This document shows positions 1-8,803 of a stretch of 64,000 bases of DNA, piece by piece; within the stretch, counting starts at the first letter, position 1; each line of letters opens with the position of its first letter. The notes beneath the pieces were generated by a model that saw only the letters and a program-made list of their open reading frames with translations, was not told the origin of the DNA and did not search any database. The position numbers and the translations under genes were made by a program. Source of the DNA: Marinifilum caeruleilacunae (GTDB taxonomy: Bacteria > Bacteroidota > Bacteroidia > Bacteroidales > Marinifilaceae); assembly GCF_013141825.1 (NCBI RefSeq), contig NZ_RZNH01000021.1:1-64000 (forward strand), written 5' to 3'.

Positions 1-3000
1 AATTCCCACTTGCTGATACTGTGATGGTCTGAGTCGTTGCACCATTTGACCATAAATAGGTTGCTCCCGGATTGCCCGCATCCAATGTGATTGTATTTCC
101 AGCACAAATTCCCTGATCTGCACCCAAATCGACTGTTGGGTTAGGATGAACGCTTACATTTACATCATCAGAAGCAGAACAACCATTTGCATCAGTTACC
201 ACAACTGAATAGTTGCCTGAAGCTGAAACCGTGATGGTCTGGCTTGTCGCACCATTTGACCACAAATATGTTGATCCTGCATTGCCTGCATCAAGCGTAA
301 TTGTGCCGCCTGTACAAATTTCACGATCTGCGCCCAAATCAACCGTTGGAGGTGCATTTGCAAAAATATTTGCATCATCCATTCCCACACAACCATTTAC
401 ATCCGTTACCACAACAGAATAATTACCTGCAATTGGTGTAAATATGGCCTGTAGCGTTTCACCATTGCTCCATAGATAAGTTGAACCCGGATGTCCGGCA
501 TCGAGCATTACAGCAACACCATCACAGGTAGTCTGATCTGGACCTAAATCAATCACAGGATTGGCGTGCACGGTAACATCCACATCATCAGATCCTGTAC
601 ATCCATAAATATCTGTTACATGAACCGAGTAGTTGCCTGCTGTTTTCACAACAATCGATTGACTGCTTGCTCCGGTATTCCACAAATATGTGCCACCAGC
701 ATAATTCGCTGTAAGGGTAACAGAATCTCCATGGCAAAATTCTCTATCTGATCCTAAATCGATAGACAAGTTTGCGTTAATATCAATTCTTAAAGTATCT
801 GCATCAGGAACTGTACAAGGACTCATTGGTTGAGCACTTAATTCAATATCAACATATCCATTAGCAATATCGGAAGCACCTGGCGTATAGGTTGGTGTTA
901 GAATTGTTGAATTATCAAAAGTTCCATCACCCAAAGTATTCCAAATAAATGATGAAGCATTATTTACAGTACCATTTAATGAAGCAGTACCTGTTTCACA
1001 AATCACAAGATCATTTCCTGCATCTGCCTCAACGTGCTGAATCACGGTAACGGTAACATCTAATGGAATTTCAGACAATTTAAACATACTGATACCATCA
1101 AATGCAAATGCATTGTCTGTTCCGGTAGTTGATACATTATTGATTTGAATATTGAGTTGTGAATCAGTATCAGTATAAACTAAAGTTTTGTATTCTGTCC
1201 AATCGCAAGGATTCGCAGTGCTAAATTGCATCACTACTTTTCCATTTATTACCAATTCAAAATCATCTGAACTTGAATTTTTAAGATTGGTTACATTTAA
1301 GGAGAAAGTATAGTAACTGTCTGTATCAACATTGATATCTTGTTCCCAAACTGTACTGTTAACATTTCCTCCTTCTACAACTAAAACATTATCCGGGCTA
1401 TTTCCTGTAACCCCACCACAATCACTTTTATCTGATCCAAATGCGTCAGTGTCATTATCAATTGTATATTTACTTGATCTCGAACGACAAGATCTGTAAT
1501 AAGTTCTGCGACAATAGTAATAATCACTTTGAAAACCGATATTGCCCAGGCTAAAATCACCATTATTAACCAACTCCAGGGTTTTATCTACATAAAAAAG
1601 CCTTAGATTGTAAGTTGTTGTTGAATCAGGAGTAACCACAACGCGAGAGGATAATCCATCAACATCCCAATTGAATAGGAAATCGTTCCCTGCATAAAGC
1701 TCAACCGATTCATCTCTACAGATGATTGTATCATTCAAAGTTACAGGTGGAATGGTACCTGTGGCACTGGTAATGTTAATCATGTCCATGGCTGAACACC
1801 CATTGATATCCATTACACGAACGGCATACAAACCAGGTTTATCAACATTTAAATATCTTCCTCTCGATCCATCATCCCATACATACATGAAATGAATACC
1901 TGCATCTAATGTAATTACATCGCCATCATTAATCACTTGATCTGGTCCTAAATCAACTACTGGCGGCGGAACCAAATTTACATTTACATCATCACTTGCA
2001 TCACAACCATATGAATTTGTAACTGTTACCGAATAATTTCCAGCATTATATACAATAATTTCCTGTGTAGTTTCACCGGTACTCCATAAATAAGTGGCAC
2101 CAGAAATTCCGGCATCCAAAACAACCGGTTCCCCGGTACAAACAGTTCGATCAGGTCCTAAATCTATGGTCAGGTCGGCATAAAAACCAACATGAACAGT
2201 ATCAGATTCAACACAACCAAATGCATTTGTAACTTCCACCCAATAATCTCCATCGGTAGAAACGCTAATGGTTTGGGTAGTTTCACCTGTATTCCAGATA
2301 TAATCAGATCCTGGATTACCAGCATCCAATGTTAAATCTCCGCCTCCACAAGAAGCCTGATGATCACCAAATCCGATCACCGGAACTGGGTTCAATGTTA
2401 GAGTAAGGTTATCGCTTACAGGACCACAAGGACTATTTGAATTTGCAGTAGCTGTCAATATTACGGATCCGTTGGCAATATCTGCAGGCCCTGGAGTATA
2501 ATTTGCATTCACATTAGTAGATGCATCAAAAGTACCATCGCCCGATGTTGACCATGAGAAGCCTGCCTCGTTGGAAACTGAAGCAGAAAGTGCTGCCTGT
2601 AGGTTACCACAAATGGTTTGATCCGGCCCGGCATTTACATTGGCAGGATCAATAACTGTAACTGTTCTTGAATCAGGCACTTCAACCAATGGGTTAAAAG
2701 AAATTCCATCCAACGCATAATCATTACCACTTCTAATTAGATTCTTATTTACAATTGAAATCTCAATTGAAGTTTTTGATCCTGAATACCATAGCGAGTA
2801 AAACTCCTCCCAATTACAAGTCGATCCGGAACTTGGTTCAATGTAATCACCCATCAAGACTCCGTCGATCATAAATTCAAGTCGCGCCGGATTGGTAGGG
2901 TGTACATTACAAGCCCAGGTAGAAAAAGCATAATACTGGTTAGGGTTCACAGTGATGGTTTGACTCCATACCACTACATTTTCATCGGGAGCACCATTTA

Positions 3001-3469
3001 CGATCAAATAGTTATCTGGATTATTTCCTGAGTGCCCTCCACAATTCGAAAAATTGGCATGATAAGCGTTTGGATTATCATCTACAGCATATCTTCCCTC
3101 CTGCCATAAAGACTGAGAGTGAGAATGGTTAGCAGATGATAAAACAGGATCGGGACAATATACATATTCACTATAAAATCCTGTATTTCCATAGTCAAAA
3201 TCACCATTGGTAATTAATTCCGTTCCTGTATCAGGAATAAAAACACGAAGAGAATATGAAGTTGTTGTTGCTGGTGTAACTGTAATAGAATTAGACAAAT
3301 CGCCAGTACTCCAATTGTACATATACGAACCGGGAGCTGCCTGAAGAATTACAGATTCTCCAACGCAAATAGTGGTATCATTTTGTGGACTGATAATCTG
3401 TCCTGAAACAAAATGATAACCAAATATAAAAAAACACGTAGAACAAAAAAGTCGTAAAAGTTTTTTCAT
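1..3469 (-). CDS. Giant secreted repeat protein (adhesin-like, probable T9SS substrate), C-terminus off the window
   Basis: Open frame of about 1156 codons running off the left edge. It starts MKKLLRLFCSTCFFIFGYHF, a signal peptide ending near VSG-Q. An Ig-like start (NDTTICVGESVILQAAPGS) and a carbohydrate-binding-like module (about 3220-2680) follow, then a 'GDGTFD' module, then about three 70-aa repeats of the type DLGPDQ-x-IC-x-LDAGNxGATYLWSTG-xTTQ-x-V-x-GNYxVxVT-x-GC. At about 1760 the same order begins again: Ig-like start, second binding-like module (1570-1060), second GDGTFD module, and four more repeats to the edge. Known of the family: Bacteroidota proteins of this kind are surface or secreted and usually end in a type IX sorting or gliding-type domain; that end is outside the window. 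Adhesion or glycan binding is inference. The frame was translated through most of its length and is uninterrupted there. Confidence 0.85.
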   Translation of the reverse strand, partial: MKKLLRLFCSTCFFIFGYHFVSGQIISPQNDTTICVGESVILQAAPGSYMYNWSTGDLSNSITVTPATTTSYSLRVFIPDTGTELITNGDFDYGNTGFYSEYVYCPDPVLSSANHSHSQSLWQEGRYAVDDNPNAYHANFSNCGGHSGNNPDNYLIVNGAPDENVVVWSQTITVNPNQYYAFSTWACNVHPTNPARLEFMIDGVLMGDYIEPSSGSTCNWEEFYSLWYSGSKTSIEISIVNKNLIRSGNDYALDGISFNPLVEVPDSRTVTVIDPANVNAGPDQTICGNLQAALSASVSNEAGFSWSTSGDGTFDASTNVNANYTPGPADIANGSVILTATANSNSPCGPVSDNLTLTLNPVPVIGFGDHQASCGGGDLTLDAGNPGSDYIWNTGETTQTISVSTDGDYWVEVTNAFGCVESDTVHVGFYADLTIDLGPDRTVCTGEPVVLDAGISGATYLWSTGETTQEIIVYNAGNYSVTVTNSYGCDASDDVNVNLVPPPVVDLGPDQVINDGDVITLDAGIHFMYVWDDGSRGRYLNVDKPGLYAVRVMDINGCSAMDMINITSATGTIPPVTLNDTIICRDESVELYAGNDFLFNWDVDGLSSRVVVTPDSTTTYNLRLFYVDKTLELVNNGDFSLGNIGFQSDYYYCRRTYYRSCRSRSSKYTIDNDTDAFGSDKSDCGGVTGNSPDNVLVVEGGNVNSTVWEQDINVDTDSYYTFSLNVTNLKNSSSDDFELVINGKVVMQFSTANPCDWTEYKTLVYTDTDSQLNIQINNVSTTGTDNAFAFDGISMFKLSEIPLDVTVTVIQHVEADAGNDLVICETGTASLNGTVNNASSFIWNTLGDGTFDNSTILTPTYTPGASDIANGYVDIELSAQPMSPCTVPDADTLRIDINANLSIDLGSDREFCHGDSVTLTANYAGGTYLWNTGASSQSIVVKTAGNYSVHVTDIYGCTGSDDVDVTVHANPVIDLGPDQTTCDGVAVMLDAGHPGSTYLWSNGETLQAIFTPIAGNYSVVVTDVNGCVGMDDANIFANAPPTVDLGADREICTGGTITLDAGNAGSTYLWSNGATSQTITVSASGNYSVVVTDANGCSASDDVNVSVHPNPTVDLGADQGICAGNTITLDAGNPGATYLWSNGATTQTITVSASGN

Positions 3470-3816
3470 TTCCTCTCCTCTTTTTACCTAGGCTCACGAT
3501 TCTCTCACAACAACCTATTTTGACGAATGGTTACTTTTATTTCTTTAACTACGTAAATTTAGTGATTAAAGTTTGATAAAACCTTATTTATTCTTTAAGT
3601 TTTCTTAAACAAATATTCATCTGTTTGATAATGAGAACATTCCCAATTGCATGGATTTTTATTCAAAATGAGATTAAATAATCAGAAGAAAGCTAACAAT
3701 AAGTATACTTTTAAGTTAAGGTACTAGTATACCTTCCCAGCTTGAAATTTATAGATCATCTAGGAAATTCAGACTAACAGGTAAGTTAGCTATTTGTACA
3801 TAATGATGGAAAGATC
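3470..3816. other. Intergenic region upstream of the giant repeat protein
   Basis: No gene seen. A TAAATTTA sequence on the minus strand about 95 bp upstream of the repeat-protein start differs from the TAnnTTTG -7 box only in its last base. A short inverted repeat (AAGGTA/TACCTT, 3718-3735) lies between this gene and the end of rluF. No clear T-tailed terminator is visible after rluF. Confidence 0.4.
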
Positions 3817-4554
3817 TTAAAATCCGTCGTGAGTTTTACGCGAATCTTCACATAAAACCAATAGGTCTTTTAACTCTTTTTTGGTAAACGAGCGGTATTT
3901 TCCGGGTTTAAGAGTGCCCAATTCAATATTCATGATACGAAGACGTTTAAGCATCGTCACTTCATAGCCCAAATATTCACACATTCTGCGAATTTGGCGA
4001 TTAAGCCCCTGGGTAAGAACGATTTTAAAAGTGTGGTTGTTCACCTTCCACACTTTACACTTTTTAGTTACGGTATCTAAAATTGGAATTCCATTGCTCA
4101 TTCTGCGAATAAAATCATTGGTAATTTTTTTATTCACCCTAACAATGTATTCCTTTTCATGATTATTCCTTGAACGAAGTATTTTATTTACGATATCCCC
4201 GTCGTTGGTCATAAAAATTAAACCTTCGCTTGGTTTATCCAATCTGCCAATCGGGAATATTCTTTCCGGATAATTGATGTATGAAACAATATTGCCTTTT
4301 ATCCGAAGATCGGTAGTACAAGTAATTCCAACCGGTTTATGAAACACAAGGTAAATATTGCGAACCGTTTTGGTAACCACTTCTCCTTTAACCGAAATCT
4401 CATCTGCGGCGGTAACCTTCACACCCATTTCGGCCACTTTGCCGTTCACTTTCACCTTGCCCATTTCAATTAGCTTATCTGCCTCTCTTCGGGAACAGTA
4501 ACCAGTCTCTGCAATTGCCTTATTTAATCGGGTAAATTCCATACTTATCTCCAA
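3817..4554 (-). CDS. rluF: 23S rRNA pseudouridine synthase, RluF type
   Basis: 245 aa. An N-terminal S4 RNA-binding domain (about residues 6-55, CSRREADKLIEMGKVKVNG) is followed by an RsuA/RluB/E/F-type catalytic domain. The catalytic aspartate is D106 in GRLDKPSEGLIFMTNDGD. The stretches NHEKEYIV, GIPILDTVTKKCKV and QGLNRQIRRMCEYLGYEV are typical of RluF, which makes pseudouridine in 23S rRNA (position 2604 in E. coli). Met5 is an equally possible start (4542); the E. coli protein has a different N-terminal tail. A -7-like box lies 26 bp upstream. The gene stands alone, with beta-carbonic anhydrase upstream on the same strand. Confidence 0.9.
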   Translation of the reverse strand: MEISMEFTRLNKAIAETGYCSRREADKLIEMGKVKVNGKVAEMGVKVTAADEISVKGEVVTKTVRNIYLVFHKPVGITCTTDLRIKGNIVSYINYPERIFPIGRLDKPSEGLIFMTNDGDIVNKILRSRNNHEKEYIVRVNKKITNDFIRRMSNGIPILDTVTKKCKVWKVNNHTFKIVLTQGLNRQIRRMCEYLGYEVTMLKRLRIMNIELGTLKPGKYRSFTKKELKDLLVLCEDSRKTHDGF

Positions 4555-4579
4555 TTTGTTTCAAATCTTAAACGGATGA

Positions 4580-4587
4580 CAAAAGTA
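4580..4587 (-). promoter_or_regulatory. Putative -7 box of rluF
   Basis: The minus strand reads TACTTTTG, a full match to the Bacteroidota -7 consensus TAnnTTTG, about 26 bp before the rluF start. No convincing -33 element was found. Confidence 0.45.
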
Positions 4588-4605
4588 AAGGAATATTCCC
4601 AACAA

Positions 4606-5145
4606 TTATTCATCAATCATGTACAATTTATTATTATCCACATTGTAGAATAATGGCGCGACGGTAATATTTGGATATTTCCCACGCAATCTTTTGGCTT
4701 CAACTGCCACGAATTCTGCTGCATTTCCAACTTCGAACATGGGTGCAAAATTATTAAAATGCTCTTCGGCTCGTTCGCTGGTCCAACCTCCATTACTCAC
4801 CAAACCTTCAATAAATGATTCTTTTTTCGAAGCCAGGTTTACCATTCCGCAATTGTTATGGCCGATAAGAGCAATGTGCTTAATTCCTCCAACCGAAATG
4901 GCATAGGAAACTTTAAATTCACTATATCGAAGATTGGCACCTCCTGTACGAATAATATAAGAGAAGTTATCTGGAATATGCAAATGCTTTCTATGATCCA
5001 TACACATTCCTACCAGCAATTCTGCTTTGGTATAATCGGTAAATTCTTTATCCAGATTATGATATTCCAAGAGCAAAGCAATAGGCGTATTCTTATATTT
5101 TGAAAGGATATCTTCAGAAGAGTTAATTTCAATCAATTGATTCAT
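4606..5145 (-). CDS. Beta-class carbonic anhydrase
   Basis: 179 aa. Interconverts CO2 and bicarbonate with a zinc ion. The beta-class ligands are visible: C48 with the D50/R52 pair in CMDHR (CxDxR), then H96 and C99 in GHNNCGM (HxxC). The IRTGGANLR stretch also matches the family. No signal peptide, so cytoplasmic. The protein is short, like the small prokaryotic beta-carbonic anhydrases. It lies on the same strand as the glutaminase upstream, with an 81-bp gap, so co-transcription is possible but unproven. Bicarbonate supply or pH balance are the usual roles; which applies here cannot be told from sequence. Confidence 0.85.
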   Translation of the reverse strand: MNQLIEINSSEDILSKYKNTPIALLLEYHNLDKEFTDYTKAELLVGMCMDHRKHLHIPDNFSYIIRTGGANLRYSEFKVSYAISVGGIKHIALIGHNNCGMVNLASKKESFIEGLVSNGGWTSERAEEHFNNFAPMFEVGNAAEFVAVEAKRLRGKYPNITVAPLFYNVDNNKLYMIDE

Positions 5146-5226
5146 GGTTATTTTGATAAATAGTTAATGTTTAGAATAATTCTAAAGATAACCAATTGAA
5201 TCACTTTTACAAATAGTTCATCTAAA

Positions 5227-6141
5227 TCAAAAAATCGATGATTCGGTATAACTTGTAAACTCTTCTAAAAACTGCATTCCCTTGTTTGAGTTTCCTTTTT
5301 TGTTTAAACGCGGACTCCATACAACCATGCTGTATTTGCCAGGGTGCACAACTGCGATTCCTCCGCCAACACCACTCTTTCCGGGCAATCCAACTTTAAA
5401 GGAAAATTCTCCGGCCTCGTCGTACAAGCCGCAAAGTTGCATTACTGCATTAATTCTTTTCGATTTACTTGAACTTACGATTTGATTTCCAGAGATTGGA
5501 TCCTTTCCATAATTGGCCAAAAACAAGAAGGTTCTGGCCAACTCTTCACAAGTCATTTCAATGGAGCACAAATCGAAATAAAATTCGATGACTTCATGAA
5601 TATTATTCTCAATGTTTCCAAAGGATTTCATCAAGTTGCATAAAGCTGCATTTCGATGTCCTTTTGATTTCTCGGACTGAGCAATGCGCTCGCTGTAATT
5701 AATTGTATTGTTTCCTGAAAGTTTTCGAACGAAATCAAGAAAATCTCTCTTTGGGTTTTCCAGTTTACTCACCAAAACATCGGCAACTACAATTGCTCCA
5801 GCATTGATAAATGGATTCCTTGGAATTCCTTCATCATATTCCAATTGCACCAAAGAATTGAATGGATTACCCGAAGGCTCTACACCTACTCTTTTCCACA
5901 AATCCTCCTGTTCAATTTCAAAAGCCAATGTAAGCGACAATACTTTGCAAATGGATTGTATCGAGAACTTCTCTTCTGAATCGCCAAACTGGTAATTTTC
6001 ACCTGTTACCGTGCACAAATGCACACCAAATTTAATCGGTGCAACCTTTTTTAATTCCGGAATATAAGATGCTACCTTACCATTGTCATGATATGATTCC
6101 AGGCTCTTACTTATCTCACAAAAAACTTTATTGTAGTCCAT
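5227..6141 (-). CDS. glsA: Glutaminase A
   Basis: 304 aa, the usual length of bacterial GlsA. Hydrolyses L-glutamine to glutamate and ammonia with a serine-dependent beta-lactamase-like fold. The catalytic S63-x-x-K66 lies in FSIQSICKV, and the family signatures NPFNSLVQLEYDEGIPRNPFINAGAI and GLPGKSGVGGGI are present. No signal peptide, so cytoplasmic. A -7 box (TATTTTTG) lies 27-34 bp upstream. Glutamate and ammonia release can support acid resistance or nitrogen metabolism; the carbonic anhydrase neighbour would fit a pH-homeostasis link, but that is inference. Confidence 0.93.
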   Translation of the reverse strand: MDYNKVFCEISKSLESYHDNGKVASYIPELKKVAPIKFGVHLCTVTGENYQFGDSEEKFSIQSICKVLSLTLAFEIEQEDLWKRVGVEPSGNPFNSLVQLEYDEGIPRNPFINAGAIVVADVLVSKLENPKRDFLDFVRKLSGNNTINYSERIAQSEKSKGHRNAALCNLMKSFGNIENNIHEVIEFYFDLCSIEMTCEELARTFLFLANYGKDPISGNQIVSSSKSKRINAVMQLCGLYDEAGEFSFKVGLPGKSGVGGGIAVVHPGKYSMVVWSPRLNKKGNSNKGMQFLEEFTSYTESSIF

Positions 6142-6167
6142 TTTTGGTAGTCAATTGATTTTTTTTG

Positions 6168-6175
6168 CAAAAATA
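6168..6175 (-). promoter_or_regulatory. Putative -7 box of glsA
   Basis: The minus strand reads TATTTTTG, matching TAnnTTTG, 27 bp before the glsA ATG. No clear -33 TTG was found. Confidence 0.5.
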
Positions 6176-6188
6176 GAAATTAGGCTGA

Positions 6189-7532
6189 TTAATCCTTATG
6201 GTTTCTCTGATGCTTTCGGATAATATTGTAAATTTCTTCCCTCTTAAAAGGTTTAGGAATATAATCGGTACAGCCAGCCTCTAATGCTTGAATTTTCTCA
6301 TCGCCTAAAACAAAAGCGGTTTGTGCAATAATTGGTACTTGCGAATCAAATTCCCTGATCCTACGAGTTGCTTCATAACCATCAACAACTGGCATCTTTA
6401 TATCCATCAGAATCATACTAATCTTGTCGTTTTCCTGGTACATTTCTACTGCCTCTTTCCCATTCTTTGCACGCCAAATTTCTATGCCAAGATCTTGCAA
6501 TATTTCCATCAAGTACAAGTAGTTGCTGTCTTCGTCTTCTGCAATTAAAAGACAATCATCCTGAATTAAAACATCATTCTTCTCCTTTTCTTCTTCAGGT
6601 TTTTGATGGCTTGCAGCTACAAAGGGAATATTAAAATAAAAATCAGAGCCTCTGCCAAATTCCGATTCCACCCATATTTTACCACCCATTTCACCTACAA
6701 TTCCTTTGCAGATGGCCAAGCCAAGGCCGGCACCTCCAATTAACTTTGTGGTTTCGATTTCCGCACGTTCAAATCGATTAAATATTTTATCAATTTGTTC
6801 GGGCTTTATCCCCACTCCGGTGTCTTTTACAAAAAACAATAAGGCATTATCCTGTTTTTCAAATCCAAACTCAATTTTACCTTTCGATGTAAACTTCCCG
6901 GCATTGCTCAGCAGGTTATCAAGCAATTGCTTTAACTTTACTGCATCGGTTACAATTTCAAGCTCTTCTGATTTCGTAATTTGTTCGAGGCTAACACCTT
7001 CTTTCATCGATTCTGAATAAGACAGGTACAGCTCGTCCATTAACTTGTTGAGATGGATGGATTCTTTTTCGAGTTTCACATTTCCCGTTTCAATTAGGGA
7101 TAAATCAAGTACATCATTCACTACTCCAAGCAGTTGGTCGGAGCATTTAAGAATGATATCCATATATCGCTCACGTTGTTCTTTCGATAAATTTTCGTTC
7201 CTTAACAACTCCACAAATCCAATGATCCCATTCATGGGAGTACGGATTTCGTGCGACATATTTTGTAAAAATGCTGATTTTAGCGATTCGCTCTCCTTGG
7301 CTTTTTTCTGAGCTTTGCGAATTTTAATTAAATCTTTCTTCAGGTATACATAGAAGAGAATTCCTGTAATGAGAACATAGAACCAACCTTTGTAGGTTTG
7401 AACTGCGGTTAAAACATTGATATCAGAAATTAATGATTGAACAATGCGATCGGAGAAAAGAATCCAGGCTCCTCCAACCAACAGATATACGATCAAAAAT
7501 TTATATTCAAATTGAATTTTTCCTTTTTTCAC
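6189..7532 (-). CDS. Membrane-bound hybrid histidine kinase with C-terminal receiver
   Basis: 447 aa. Two membrane segments (about 11-33 and 49-65) enclose a very short periplasmic loop. HisKA follows with H94 in SHEIRTPMNGIIGF, then an HATPase domain (GVGIKPEQ, GAGLGLAICKGIVGEMGG) to about residue 300. The C-terminal receiver has the acidic AEDED pair, phospho-acceptor D377 in MDIKMPVVDGY and the conserved KPF lysine. No PAS or other sensor domain is present, so the signal may be membrane-linked or come from a partner. No response regulator or HPt protein is adjacent. It lies 47 bp upstream of glsA on the same strand; a functional link is unproven. Confidence 0.9.
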   Translation of the reverse strand: MKKGKIQFEYKFLIVYLLVGGAWILFSDRIVQSLISDINVLTAVQTYKGWFYVLITGILFYVYLKKDLIKIRKAQKKAKESESLKSAFLQNMSHEIRTPMNGIIGFVELLRNENLSKEQRERYMDIILKCSDQLLGVVNDVLDLSLIETGNVKLEKESIHLNKLMDELYLSYSESMKEGVSLEQITKSEELEIVTDAVKLKQLLDNLLSNAGKFTSKGKIEFGFEKQDNALLFFVKDTGVGIKPEQIDKIFNRFERAEIETTKLIGGAGLGLAICKGIVGEMGGKIWVESEFGRGSDFYFNIPFVAASHQKPEEEKEKNDVLIQDDCLLIAEDEDSNYLYLMEILQDLGIEIWRAKNGKEAVEMYQENDKISMILMDIKMPVVDGYEATRRIREFDSQVPIIAQTAFVLGDEKIQALEAGCTDYIPKPFKREEIYNIIRKHQRNHKD

Positions 7533-7680
7533 CCTTAAAAAAACTCTTGCAGATTAACAAAAAATCGTTAACAACACCATTTAATTTGGGCGTAAAAATA
7601 CATATTTCAACAATTTAAACAACTACGATACTAAATTTAATATTTAGAGTCGTTTAAATTTACATATCGGAAAGTGAGCT

Positions 7681-8727
7681 TTAATCTTCAAAAATATTGT
7701 ACTTGGCTTTTCTCTCCTTCCACCTTTCTTTGGCATATTGTTGCATATCGACAATTTTGTCTCGCTCATCAATAATTTCCAGACCAAGTAGTGTTTCAAT
7801 AATATCCTCCATGGTTACGATACCATCCATTCCGCCATACTCATCAACTACAAGGGCAATGTGTTCTTTTTCATTGAGCAATTTATCCCAGGTATTCAAC
7901 AAAGTTTGAAATTCAGGAACCACAACAATAGGACGAATCAAATCCTTTAATTTCATGTCTGTTTTGCCTTCGGCAATACGCTCAAAAACTGTCTGGCGAA
8001 ATACATAACCGGTAATATTGTCTTTATTATCCTGATAAACAGGAATTCGGGAGTAATACAAGTATTTTTTCTTGCCTAAAAAATCTTTTAAATGCATATT
8101 CTCATCAGCAACTTCTACCACTACTCTTGGGGTCATCACCTCAGTAACATTTAAACTTTTTAGTCTGATCAGGTTCTGAATAATTCGATTTTCCTTCTCT
8201 TCAAAAACACCTTCTTCGGTTCCAATATTTGCCATTGCAGAGATCTCTTCTCTACTAACCGATACTTCATCCTCTCCTTTCGAAAACATTCTTGAGATGT
8301 AACCTGTAAAAATCACCAATGGATAGGTTAAAAATACCATTCCATTGATAATTAAACCTGAGGCAATGGCTAGGTTTCTCCAATACAAGGCACCAATAGT
8401 TTTAGGAATAATCTCGGAAAATATCAGAATTAGAAAAGTTAAGACTGCCGATATCAGACCAAAATTTGCATCGCCAAATAATTTGGTCGCCTCGGCGCCA
8501 ACTCCTGCAGCCCCAATGGTGTGAGCTATGGTGTTTAACGACAGTATTGCAGATAATGGTCTCTCGATATTTTCTTTCAAACGAATAAAAACGTTCGCAG
8601 CCTTTACTCCATTCTCCTTTTTAACATTCAGGAAGGATACTGGGGTTGACAAAAGAACCGACTCCATGACCGAGCAAAGAAAGGAAACGAACAGTGCCAG
8701 AAAGAGGTAGAAAAATAGCAGAAACAT
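7681..8727 (-). CDS. DUF21 (CNNM)-CBS pair membrane protein
   Basis: 348 aa. N-terminal DUF21/CNNM membrane domain (about 1-180; starts MFLLFFYLFLALFVSFLCSV, with the SEIIPKTIGALYWRN motif) followed by two CBS motifs (about 195-315; MTPRVVVEV and VVDEYGGMDGIVTMEDIIETLLG). The CorC/HlyC-type C-terminal domain of longer relatives is missing; the protein ends shortly after the CBS pair. CNNM/CorC relatives are linked to magnesium or sodium-coupled divalent cation transport, which is the likely role here. Often annotated as 'hemolysin', for which nothing in this sequence argues. Single gene between the kinase and pbpC on the same strand. Confidence 0.88.
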   Translation of the reverse strand: MFLLFFYLFLALFVSFLCSVMESVLLSTPVSFLNVKKENGVKAANVFIRLKENIERPLSAILSLNTIAHTIGAAGVGAEATKLFGDANFGLISAVLTFLILIFSEIIPKTIGALYWRNLAIASGLIINGMVFLTYPLVIFTGYISRMFSKGEDEVSVSREEISAMANIGTEEGVFEEKENRIIQNLIRLKSLNVTEVMTPRVVVEVADENMHLKDFLGKKKYLYYSRIPVYQDNKDNITGYVFRQTVFERIAEGKTDMKLKDLIRPIVVVPEFQTLLNTWDKLLNEKEHIALVVDEYGGMDGIVTMEDIIETLLGLEIIDERDKIVDMQQYAKERWKERKAKYNIFED

Positions 8728-8803
8728 ATATTTTTTGTGTTATTAATTATCAGCCCACAAATTACTTCTTTTTACTGATTTTTAATCAGCATAATCCCTA
8801 ATT

